From: Bifidobacterium catenulatum PV20-2
Lineage (GTDB): Bacteria > Actinomycetota > Actinomycetes > Actinomycetales > Bifidobacteriaceae
Direction: 5' to 3'
NCBI RefSeq assembly: GCF_000800455.1
Contig: NZ_CP007456.1
Coordinates: 620,001-684,000, forward strand
Length of the DNA: 64,000 nt
This document shows, one piece after another, positions 34,825-42,699 of this stretch. The translations under genes were made by a program, and so were the position numbers. The first letter of the stretch is position 1. Each line of letters begins with the position of its first letter. The notes beneath the pieces were generated by a model. It had not been told where the DNA came from and ran no database searches. It saw only the letters and a program-made list of their open reading frames with translations.

Positions 34825-36648
34825 ATGACTTTGCCATTCAATAACGCAAATATCGACGAAGCAGTCAAAAAAGTGCCGATCGATAAAGAGGATCTGCATG
34901 GCGAAGGCGATATCGTGGCTTTCGCAGCAGAGCATCGTCGTGCCGTACTTGATGCGCCTGCCGTACTGCAGGTACGTAACTTGAGCAAATCCTTCAATGG
35001 TCTGAAAGCAGTCAATAATATTTCGTTCGATTTGCATCAGGGCGAAGTGGTGTCGATTATCGGACCGAACGGATCCGGAAAATCGACGACCATCAATCTG
35101 ATTTCCGGTTTCATTAAACCTGATTCCGGATTGATTGATATTGATAGCGAAACCGTTGCCGGATTGAGCGTGCCCGATATTTCCGAACGCGGCTTGGCGC
35201 GTACGTTCCAGAATGGTCGAGTGTTCGGCGGATTGACGGTTGATGAAAATGTCGCGCTGGGCTTCCACAAGCGGCTCAATGCGCAGCGTCCATTCAAGCA
35301 GGTGCAGCGGTATCCGATCATTCGCTGGTTGTCGTTGTTGGGGGAGACGGCGGTCGCGTTGGTGCCGGGGCCGAAGACCAGAAGCGAGAAGCAGGATGTA
35401 AACGAACGTGTCGAACGTGAAGTCGACCGTTTCAAGGAGCGTCTTGGTAATCGTCGCAACGACTACACCTACACGTTGTCGTACGCGAATCGTCGACGCA
35501 CCGAAATCGCACGCGCGCATATCAGCGAACCGAAACTGCTGCTGCTTGACGAACCGACCGCAGGCATGAACCAGTCCGAAACCGCCGAAGTATTGCAGCA
35601 GCTGCAGCATCTGAAAGCGCAAGGGCACACCATTCTGCTGGTCGAACACAAAATCGAACTGGTCACGGCATTATCTGACCATGTGATCGCCATGGATGGC
35701 GGCAAAATCATCGCATTCGACGAGCCTGATGAGGTACGCAACAATCCGCAGGTGGTTGAAGCATACTTGGGCAAGCGTAATGAAATCCGTAAAACCACGG
35801 CTGCAGGCGGTCAGAAAGACATTCTCGCCAAACAGAACGCCATTGAAGCCGCGGATGCTGTGAATGGCGTCGCTTCTGTGAGCGAACTGAGTGCTGATCG
35901 AGATGTGAAATCGTCTTATGCTCAGCCGCTGCTCACGCTTGACAATGTCGATATTTTTTACGGTCAGGTGCACGCATTGCAGGGGGTGTCTATTGACATA
36001 CCGAAAGGTGCCATCGTCTCACTGCTGGGTGGTAACGCTTCCGGCAAATCGACCACGATGAAAACGATTCTTGGCTTGAAGCAGCCGAAGAATGGCACGT
36101 TGACATATGAGGGCAACGACATCACCGCGCTGTCCACTCGCCATCGCGTGCAGGCCGGTATTGCCGCGGTGCCTGAGGCAAGGCGCATTTTCCCAGCCAT
36201 GACGGTAGAGGAGAATCTGCTGACGGGCGCATACACGCGCAAGCGCGGCGGCGATATTGCGGGCGATGTGGAGCAGATGTACGAGCGTTTCCCGCGGTTG
36301 AAGGAACGTCGCACGCAGCAGGCGGGAACCATGAGTGGCGGCGAACAGCAGATGCTCGCCTTTGCGCGTGCGCTGATGAGCCATCCGAAAATCATCTGCA
36401 TGGATGAGCCAACTATGGGCCTGTCTCCAAAACTGGTGGAGTACGTGCTTGAGCAGATCGCCAAGCTGCGCGACGAGCTGGGCGTGTCCGTGCTCATGGT
36501 GGAACAGCAGGCCGAACTCGCCTTGTCCATCGCCGACTATGGCTATGTGCTGCAAAACGGCCGTATTCGACTGCGTGGCAAAGCTTCCGATCTGCTGCAC
36601 AATCCTGCGGTGCAGGAAGCCTACCTGGGTGGCGCATCCGAGACGTGA
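34825..36648 (+). CDS. Fused LivG-LivF-type ABC transporter ATPase
   Basis: 607 aa with two nucleotide-binding domains. First: Walker A GPNGSGKS, an unusual signature LSYANRRR where LivG usually has AYGQQRR, Walker B LLLLDEPTAGMN, and an insert with charged residues (KTRSEKQDVNERVEREVDRF). Second: Walker A GGNASGKS, signature MSGGEQQM, Walker B IICMDEPTMGLSP. A linker of about 60 residues (roughly 330-370) joins them, and a 45-residue N-terminal extension precedes the first domain. Matches the fused permease, so the transporter core is just two chains. Confidence 0.9.
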   Translation: MTLPFNNANIDEAVKKVPIDKEDLHGEGDIVAFAAEHRRAVLDAPAVLQVRNLSKSFNGLKAVNNISFDLHQGEVVSIIGPNGSGKSTTINLISGFIKPDSGLIDIDSETVAGLSVPDISERGLARTFQNGRVFGGLTVDENVALGFHKRLNAQRPFKQVQRYPIIRWLSLLGETAVALVPGPKTRSEKQDVNERVEREVDRFKERLGNRRNDYTYTLSYANRRRTEIARAHISEPKLLLLDEPTAGMNQSETAEVLQQLQHLKAQGHTILLVEHKIELVTALSDHVIAMDGGKIIAFDEPDEVRNNPQVVEAYLGKRNEIRKTTAAGGQKDILAKQNAIEAADAVNGVASVSELSADRDVKSSYAQPLLTLDNVDIFYGQVHALQGVSIDIPKGAIVSLLGGNASGKSTTMKTILGLKQPKNGTLTYEGNDITALSTRHRVQAGIAAVPEARRIFPAMTVEENLLTGAYTRKRGGDIAGDVEQMYERFPRLKERRTQQAGTMSGGEQQMLAFARALMSHPKIICMDEPTMGLSPKLVEYVLEQIAKLRDELGVSVLMVEQQAELALSIADYGYVLQNGRIRLRGKASDLLHNPAVQEAYLGGASET

Positions 36649-36696
36649 TCGCGGTTTGCTTTTCATCGGATACGGTTTTTGATTCAAGGAGAAATA

Positions 36697-36876
36697 ATGG
36701 CGGAACAGCAGCGTGTTGCAGTGGTGACCGGTACGGCCGGAGGCGTTGGCGGGCGATTGGCGTGCACTCTTGCGACAGAAGGATGGCATGTGTTTGCTGC
36801 GGTGCCTGCAGACGCGCATCTGACCAATGTGGATTTGCGTCCACGGCAGGAAGTCTCCACCAAATTCAATGTGTGA
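36697..36876 (+). pseudogene. Truncated short-chain dehydrogenase (N-terminal stub)
   Basis: 59 codons with a good AAGGAG and ATG. It begins with an SDR Rossmann motif (VAVVTGTAGGVGGRLA) but ends after about 59 residues instead of about 250; no downstream SDR sequence is visible in any frame. It sits at the end of the Liv-type operon, 48 bp after the ATPase gene. Most likely a deletion relic; a retained small protein is possible because its initiation signals are intact. Confidence 0.65.
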
Positions 36877-36901
36877 CATTGCCATGTGCATATGGGCAAT
36901 G
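36877..36901 (+). terminator. Weak hairpin after the SDR stub
   Basis: CATTGCC (36877-36883) and GGCAATG (36895-36901) form a 7-bp stem directly after the stop; no T-run follows, so function is uncertain. Confidence 0.35.
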
Positions 36902-36964
36902 ATCATTCTCGAGCGTTATGCGAAGAATCGATAGCGCTTTCAAAAACCGCATGATTACGCGGCT

Positions 36965-37032
36965 TTGTCAAAAGACCATAACCAAAGTCTATAGGCAAAG
37001 CCGCGTTTCTTTGCCGCATCCGTTGTTCAATG
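36965..37032 (+). promoter_or_regulatory. Promoter/leader with CATAA-N8-TATA motif (copy B)
   Basis: TTGTCA (36965-36970), CATAA (36977-36981), TATAGG (36990-36995) and GTTGTTCAATG (37022-37032), aligned base for base in spacing with copy A from the TATA onward. In this copy the flanks CGCGGCTTTG and CAAAGCCGCG also form a 10-bp inverted repeat with AGAC/GTCT inside, so an RNA hairpin is an alternative to a DNA operator. Confidence 0.6.
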
Positions 37033-37088
37033 ACGGTTGAGATCGCATGAAAGGCATGCGACTGACCTGACCCGAGGGGGTGCACATC

Positions 37089-38327
37089 ATGACCAGATTC
37101 AACACTCAGCTTGTTCACGGACTGCCGGTCAACGACAATAACACCGGAGCCGTGAATCCGCCGATCTACAACTCGTCCACTTATGCTTTCGAATCGGTTG
37201 AGACCATGCCCCGTTGGGATTATGCGCGCAGCGGCAATCCGACCCGCGAATTCTTGGAACAGCAGATCGCACAGCTTGAGCATGGCACACGCGGATTCGC
37301 CTTCGGGTCCGGCTTGGCCGCCATTCACGCGGTGCTGTCCATCTTCCAGCCGGGCGATCGCATTGTGGTCGGCAAGAATATCTACGGCGGCACCTATTCG
37401 CTGCTGAACGAATATTTCGCACATTGGGGCGTGCTTGTGGAAGCGGTGGACACGGCTGATTACGAAGCGCTCGACGAAGCGGTTTCCGGCCGTTCCTCCG
37501 AGGGGGCTTCTCATGCACGCCCCGCTAAGGCTGTGTATTACGAGGTGCTCACCAATCCGCTGTTGCAAGTCAACAATGTGACCCGTATTTCCGAAGTGGC
37601 TCACCGCTATGGCGCGCTGTCAATCGTCGATAACACGTTCGTGACGCCGTATCTGCAGCAGCCGCTCGATTTGGGTGCTGACATTGTGATTCATTCCGCC
37701 ACCAAGTATTTGGCCGGACATTCCGAAGTGAACGCCGGACTGGTGGTGGTCAAGAATGACGAACTCGGTCAGAAGATTTATTTCGCTCAGAATCGTCTCG
37801 GAGGCGTGCTCGCGCCGGTCGAATGCGATGCGGTGCGTCGTGGCATCCAAACGTTGGCGTTGCGTATGGAACGTCAGCAGGAGAATGCCCGCGCGGTGGC
37901 GAACTACCTGTTGCTGCATCCTCTGGTGAAAGCCGTGCACTATCCGGGGCTGCCCGGCCACGAGTATGAGCTTGAATCCAATGGTCTGAAGGGTGCCGGT
38001 GGCGTGCTGAGTTTCGAAGTCGTGCCGGGCATGAACCCCGCCGATGTGCTCAACAACCTGAACATCTTCCATCTGGCCGTCTCGCTTGGAGCGGTGGAGA
38101 GCCTCGCCGAACTGCCGTGCCGCATGACCCATTTCGAACTGCCTCGCGAGGAGCGCCTGAAAGTCGGCATCACCGATGAACTGGTGCGTTTGGCTGTGGG
38201 CATTGAAGACAAACAGGATTTGATCGAGGATCTTGGTCAGGCTTTCGATATCGCCTACGAGCGGTATCTGCAGCGCCACGAGGGCGAAGATCTGTTCGCA
38301 GCCGTGGCCCAGCATGTGTATGCATAG
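37089..38327 (+). CDS. Cystathionine gamma-synthase / gamma-lyase-type PLP enzyme
   Basis: 412-aa Cys/Met-metabolism enzyme. YARSGNPTREFLEQQIA, GKNIYGGTYSLLNEYF, VDNTFVTPYLQ and the PLP lysine in HSATKYLAGHSEV are the family motifs. GAGGGGG lies about 10 nt before the ATG; GTG at 37080 is a less likely start. It heads a two-gene unit with the MetY-type gene under promoter copy B. Differs from the 6510 enzyme, so probably works in the forward (methionine-making) direction or in thiol release. Confidence 0.87.
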   Translation: MTRFNTQLVHGLPVNDNNTGAVNPPIYNSSTYAFESVETMPRWDYARSGNPTREFLEQQIAQLEHGTRGFAFGSGLAAIHAVLSIFQPGDRIVVGKNIYGGTYSLLNEYFAHWGVLVEAVDTADYEALDEAVSGRSSEGASHARPAKAVYYEVLTNPLLQVNNVTRISEVAHRYGALSIVDNTFVTPYLQQPLDLGADIVIHSATKYLAGHSEVNAGLVVVKNDELGQKIYFAQNRLGGVLAPVECDAVRRGIQTLALRMERQQENARAVANYLLLHPLVKAVHYPGLPGHEYELESNGLKGAGGVLSFEVVPGMNPADVLNNLNIFHLAVSLGAVESLAELPCRMTHFELPREERLKVGITDELVRLAVGIEDKQDLIEDLGQAFDIAYERYLQRHEGEDLFAAVAQHVYA

Positions 38328-38423
38328 GCCGTTATTTCCACCATTCATGCATTGAAGAGCGGCGAAACACGCATTCCTCAACGCCGAGTTGATTGAAAAG
38401 CAACAAGGAGAGTATGTACCACC

Positions 38424-39734
38424 ATGACCACTGCAACGGAGACTGGCTGTTTTGAAACCAGAGCGATTCATGCCGGCTATGACCGGCAAACCAATGCGGA
38501 TGCGGTAAGTGTGCCCATCTACGCTTCGGCTGCATTTGATTTGGAAAACGCCCGCCGCGGCGACGCCTTGGCCGGCGGATCGTTGCCTGGTTTTGAATAC
38601 TCGCGTGTGGCCAATCCTACGGTGGATGCATTGGAACGGCGGCTCACATCCTTGGAAGGCGGTGTCGGCGCCGTCGCATTGTCTTCCGGTATGGCGGCGG
38701 TGAGCTATGCTCTCATGTGTGTGGCCGAGGGCGGCGGCCGGATCGTTGCCCCCGTCAACCTGTATGGGGCTTCCGTTGACGCATTAGGCGATTTTCTGCC
38801 GAAATTCGGTATTTACGGTGATTTTGTAAGCGATATCAACGATCTCGCGTCGGTGGAAGCTGTGATTGGTCCAGACACCAAAGCGATTTTCACGGAGTCT
38901 GTTGCCAATCCAAGCACCGCCGTTGCCGATATCGAAGGGCTTGCCGATCTTGCGCATAAGCATGGCATTCCGCTGATTGTCGATAATACGGTTCCCACAC
39001 CGTATTTGCTGCGTCCGATTGAATTTGGAGCCGATATCGTGGTGCACTCCACCACCAAGGGTATTACCGGCCATGGCAATGCCCTTGGCGGAGTGGTCGT
39101 GGATGCGGGCCGTTTCGACTGGAACAATGGCAGATTCCCGCAGTTCACGCGTGAGGAATTGGTGATCAGCGACCAGCGTGCCGGCGAATGGCACAGTTTC
39201 CACAGCAGGTTCGGCAATCAGGCGTTCATCAAACGTATTCGCATCAAATATCTGCGCACGTTTGGTGCCGTGCAAAGCCCATTCAACGCATACATGCAGT
39301 TGATTGGTTTAGAGACGTTGACCGTCCGTGAAAAGCAGGAAGTTGCTTCTGCAACTGCGATTGCCAAGCATCTGACGACATTGTCTCATGTCACGTCCGT
39401 GAATTATGCGGCGCTCGAAGATTCCCCGACCTATGATCTGGCGCGCAAATATCTGCCGAACGGTATCGGCACGATTCTGTCATTCACTGTCGAAGGCGAC
39501 GGAAGCAATGTCGAACGTATTCTCGACGCGACGAAGGTCTTCTCATATGTGCCGAACATCGGTGATTCGCGCTCACTGATTGTCAACCCGACGAAGGTGA
39601 CGCACCGTGAGGTGCCTGCCGATTATTACGACGCGGCGGGCGTGAGCGACAATCTCATCCGTCTGTCGATTGGTTTGGAAAATGTCGACGATCTGATCGC
39701 TGACCTTGACCAGGCGATTGCCGGGGCGTACTGA
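38424..39734 (+). CDS. metY: O-acetylhomoserine sulfhydrylase (MetY-type)
   Basis: 436 aa, the usual length for O-acetyl-L-homoserine sulfhydrylases and longer than CGS/CGL. FETRAIHAGYDRQTNADAVSVPIY is the typical start of the group, with YSRVANPTVDALERRLTSLEGG, APVNLYGASVDAL and PLP lysine in VHSTTKGITGHGN; the insert around FPQFTREELVISDQ is MetY-specific. It would make homocysteine from O-acetylhomoserine and sulfide, or methionine from methanethiol. Substrate assignment is by family only. Confidence 0.85.
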   Translation: MTTATETGCFETRAIHAGYDRQTNADAVSVPIYASAAFDLENARRGDALAGGSLPGFEYSRVANPTVDALERRLTSLEGGVGAVALSSGMAAVSYALMCVAEGGGRIVAPVNLYGASVDALGDFLPKFGIYGDFVSDINDLASVEAVIGPDTKAIFTESVANPSTAVADIEGLADLAHKHGIPLIVDNTVPTPYLLRPIEFGADIVVHSTTKGITGHGNALGGVVVDAGRFDWNNGRFPQFTREELVISDQRAGEWHSFHSRFGNQAFIKRIRIKYLRTFGAVQSPFNAYMQLIGLETLTVREKQEVASATAIAKHLTTLSHVTSVNYAALEDSPTYDLARKYLPNGIGTILSFTVEGDGSNVERILDATKVFSYVPNIGDSRSLIVNPTKVTHREVPADYYDAAGVSDNLIRLSIGLENVDDLIADLDQAIAGAY

Positions 39735-39944
39735 GTTTTTCAATTGTGTATCTGATGATATTTGCAGATGCATGGCTTTCTGTAGCCGTATTTCGTTATG
39801 TTTCGGGATAATGATGTTAGGGGAAAGAGCGACTGGAACAGGTAAGGATAGTTCGGAAGCGCATACGAATTTGCTTGGTAATGGATCCGTTCCCAATGGC
39901 GTGGCATCATCGTTGATTTCCTTGGTTATTGGTGTAGTCCTTAT

Positions 39945-40106
39945 ATGGGCGTAGTGCATATGGCCGTTCAAGATGTATATGACATGCAGCATGGCCATCT
40001 TGTCGAATATGGAGCTGTCGGTTCCGTGTTACGACACCCTAAAGACGCGTATACGAAAATGTTGCTTGAGGCATCGCCTAAATTTGATGGGATTAATGCA
40101 TCGTAA
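39945..40106 (+). pseudogene. C-terminal remnant of a peptide-family ABC ATPase
   Basis: About 53 codons ending at TAA 40104-40106 read MGVVHMAVQDVYDMQHGHLV, then EYGAVGSVLRHPKDAYTKML and so on. They align without gaps to the last part of the ATPase at 4243-5016 (LGVVQHIADRIMVVHDGH..., HPKNDYTKRLV). Catalytic motifs are absent. Upstream, 39735-39944 has no recognisable coding sequence apart from a 47-codon ORF at 39811-39954 that overlaps it in another frame. Confidence 0.6.
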
Positions 40107-40117
40107 GGAGTGATTTT

Positions 40118-40378
40118 ATGACTGATAAAACGGCAATCGATTTCTATGGAGCCGACTGGTGCGGCGACTGCCGCCGAGCCAAGGCGGCATTGGACCGTTT
40201 CGGGGTCGCCTACAGCCTTCATGATATCGAGCATGAGGATGGTGCTGCAGAGAAGGCCATTGCGATCAGCGGACAGCAGCACATTCCCGTGATTCGGTTC
40301 GCTGCCGATGGCTCATGGCTGGTGGAGCCTTCGGCCACACAGTTGCAAGCCAAATGCAAGGAGCTCGGCCTGATCTGA
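40118..40378 (+). CDS. Glutaredoxin/mycoredoxin-like thiol protein
   Basis: 86-aa thioredoxin-fold protein with the redox motif C15-G-D-C18 in YGADWCGDCRRAKAAL, the cis-proline loop HIPVIRFA and a C-terminal helix with one extra cysteine. Length and the single-domain layout fit NrdH/mycoredoxin-type proteins. AAGGAG precedes the ATG by 7 nt. It may reduce disulfides or mixed disulfides of low-molecular-weight thiols; partner unknown. Confidence 0.85.
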   Translation: MTDKTAIDFYGADWCGDCRRAKAALDRFGVAYSLHDIEHEDGAAEKAIAISGQQHIPVIRFAADGSWLVEPSATQLQAKCKELGLI

Positions 40379-40610
40379 TTCAACATTTCGTATGCCATCT
40401 CACGAGCCGGACAACGGAATTGTCTCCTGTTCGGCTCGTAGACGTATATGGGCCGGCTTCCGAATGGACTTTGCCCAGCTCGCGGACATTGTCTGCACGT
40501 GATTGCATTCTTTGGTAAATTTTTGCTTGGGTTCGGCAATAGTTGCAGAGCCTACGGAAAGCCGTCAATCAACAGGCTTTCGAGAGAAAACCAAAGAAGG
40601 GAGTAATGCC

Positions 40611-41510
40611 ATGCCGTTCCTTATTACGCTCCTTGTCATTGCACTTATCATCGCTTTTCTGTTCCTGTCCGCGTTGTTCATCGTGCCGCAGCAGCAGGCC
40701 TACATCATCGAACGTTTCGGCAAGTTCAACAAGGTACAGTTTGCCGGCATTCATATACGAATCCCGTTCGTGGATCGCATCGCCATGAAAACCAACATGC
40801 GTGTCAACCAGCTCAACGTGCAGTTGGAAACCAAAACGCTCGACAACGTGTTCGTCACCGTGGTGGCCTCTACCCAGTTTCGTGTCGATCCCAGCAATGT
40901 GGCGACCGCATACTACGAGCTGCGCGATCCGGCCGGCCAGCTGCGCTCCTATATGGAGGATGCGCTTCGTTCCGCCATTCCTGCGTTGTCTTTGGATGAT
41001 GCCTTCTCCCGTAAGGACGATGTGGCTTTCGACGTGCAGAAGACTGTCGGCAACGAAATGTCCCGCTTCGGCTTCACCGTGGTCAAAACGCTGATTACCG
41101 CCATCGATCCGAGTCCGCAGGTCAAAAACGCCATGGACTCCATCAACGCTGCCCAGCGTGAGAAGGAAGCCACGCGTCAGCGTGCCGAAGCCCAGCGTAT
41201 TCAGATTGAGACCCAGGCGGCCGCCGAGGCTGAGAAGACGCGCCTTCAGGGTGAGGGCCAGGCTAATTATCGTCGTGAGATCGCCAACGGTATCGTCGAC
41301 CAGATTAAGAGTCTGCAGGCTGTCGGCATGAATGTGAACGACGTGAACAATGTGGTGCTGTTCAACCAGTATCTCGACACCATGCGTAATCTTGCCTCGT
41401 CGCAGAACGCGAAGACGGTAGTGTTGCCTGCTTCGACGCCTGGTGGTTTCAATGAGATGCGCGACCAGATCATCCAGGCCATGATGTCCGCGGACGAAGC
41501 TGCGAAATAG
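40611..41510 (+). CDS. SPFH/band-7 (stomatin-like) membrane protein
   Basis: 299 aa. An N-terminal membrane segment (residues 3-25) is followed by the SPFH domain (VPQQQAYIIERFGKF, GIHIRIPFVDRIA, FVTVVASTQFRVDPSNVATAYY) and a coiled coil rich in Ala/Glu/Gln (about 190-235: REKEATRQRAEAQRIQIE). Proteins of this type form oligomeric membrane scaffolds and often act with a membrane protease (NfeD), which is not seen beside it. Start chosen at 41611-style position 40611 after AAGGGAG. Confidence 0.88.
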   Translation: MPFLITLLVIALIIAFLFLSALFIVPQQQAYIIERFGKFNKVQFAGIHIRIPFVDRIAMKTNMRVNQLNVQLETKTLDNVFVTVVASTQFRVDPSNVATAYYELRDPAGQLRSYMEDALRSAIPALSLDDAFSRKDDVAFDVQKTVGNEMSRFGFTVVKTLITAIDPSPQVKNAMDSINAAQREKEATRQRAEAQRIQIETQAAAEAEKTRLQGEGQANYRREIANGIVDQIKSLQAVGMNVNDVNNVVLFNQYLDTMRNLASSQNAKTVVLPASTPGGFNEMRDQIIQAMMSADEAAK

Positions 41511-41551
41511 TCGCACAATAACCGCAACGTCATATTGAATGGCATTGACAC

Positions 41552-41589
41552 CAAGTGGGGGGCATCCCGTAAAGGACGTCCCCCACTTG
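41552..41589 (+). terminator. Hairpin after the SPFH gene
   Basis: CAAGTGGGGG (41552-41561) pairs with CCCCCACTTG (41580-41589) around an 18-nt loop. No T-run follows, so it is GC-rich terminator-like. Confidence 0.65.
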
Positions 41590-41941
41590 CGTGTGATGCT
41601 GATATGGTTTTGCTTGCCTCTACAGCAGATGGGCCATGCATAGCGTCAGCTTAATCGTGCGATATGCGAATGGCGCTTCCAATGACATCATCCGAATGTC
41701 TTCCTCGTTGTTTTCATTCTATTTTTGCGAGATTCTGTGATTTTGCTATATGGAACGAAATGAAGTGATTTCGGCACGAAACATGAAATCCATCCCTGTT
41801 TGGAGTTGTTCACGAGGGTGTTATGCGTGAGCTTGGCTATCTCGGGGTGTTCCCCTAAGGGATGCGAAGAACGAGGAAACAGTATAGACTCGGTTACGGA
41901 TCAAGCGCGTTAGACGCCGTATGGGGAAGGCAAAGAAGACT
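41590..41941 (+). other. Intergenic region before the ABC exporter operon
   Basis: About 350 bp without a credible gene. Near the right end GGGG-TGTT-CCCC (around 41852-41863) and CCCCTAAGGGA form overlapping small stems, and TATAGA (41883-41888) could be a -10 element, but no good -35 lies at 17 bp. Otherwise nothing recognised. Confidence 0.4.
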
Positions 41942-42676
41942 ATGGCGAATATTGAAGGGCAAGAGTCGGTGATGGGGACGCGCAGACCCATCATCGAAGT
42001 GAAGAACCTGCGTAAGGAGTATCCGGTGCTCGACGAGACCGTCGTGGCGTTGGACCGTATCAATCTCACCATTCCGCAAGGTCAGATCTGCTGTATTTAT
42101 GGCGAATCCGGTTCCGGCAAATCCACTCTGCTCAACCAGCTTGCCGGTATGGAAAAACCAACCAAGGGCGGCGTGCGCATCAGGGGAGTGCCCATCTCCC
42201 GTCTAGACGAACGGCAGCTGGCGGAATTCAGACAGAAGCATCTCGGTTTCGTATTCCAGTCATACAATCTGCTGCCCAATCTGACCGCCGTCGAAAACGT
42301 GGCAATGCCGTTGATGTTCCAAGGCATGCCAAAAAACAAACGCGAGACAATCGCCAAGAAAATGCTGAAACGAGTAGGGCTCGGCAAACGCATGAACCAC
42401 TATCCGACGCAAATGTCAGGCGGTCAGCAGCAGCGCGTCGGCATTGCGCGAGCGTTCGCATCGCGGCCGCAAGTCGTATTCGCCGACGAACCGACCGGCA
42501 ATCTCGATTCCAAAACCAAAAACGACGTGATGGACATGATCTGCGCGTTCGCACGAGACCTGAACCAAACCATCGTGCTCGTCACGCACGATGACAATAT
42601 GGCGCAATATGCCGATCGTATCGTCACGTTGCTTGACGGGCGCATCATCGATGACCGTCTGGTGAATAACGCATGA
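41942..42676 (+). CDS. ABC exporter-type ATPase (MacB/LolD family)
   Basis: 244 aa from ATG 41942 (251 aa from ATG 41921; the purine-rich stretch AAAGAAG favours 41942). Walker A GESGSGKS, Q-loop GFVFQSYNLLPNLTAVENV, signature [14 protein letters not shown], Walker B VVFADEPTGNLDS, H-loop VTHDDNM. The spelling is that of the MacB/LolD group, which works with FtsX-type permeases. It overlaps by 4 bp with a possible start at 42673 of the next gene. Confidence 0.92.
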   Translation: MANIEGQESVMGTRRPIIEVKNLRKEYPVLDETVVALDRINLTIPQGQICCIYGESGSGKSTLLNQLAGMEKPTKGGVRIRGVPISRLDERQLAEFRQKHLGFVFQSYNLLPNLTAVENVAMPLMFQGMPKNKRETIAKKMLKRVGLGKRMNHYPTQMSGGQQQRVGIARAFASRPQVVFADEPTGNLDSKTKNDVMDMICAFARDLNQTIVLVTHDDNMAQYADRIVTLLDGRIIDDRLVNNA

Positions 42677-42699
42677 CAGCAAGAAGAGAAGGGAAAACC

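Noticed and set aside
39811..39954. 47-codon ORF with a hydrophobic C-terminus (possible small membrane protein or bacteriocin)
   Set aside because: No good ribosome binding site, no recognisable leader motif, and it overlaps an ABC ATPase relic; likely chance.
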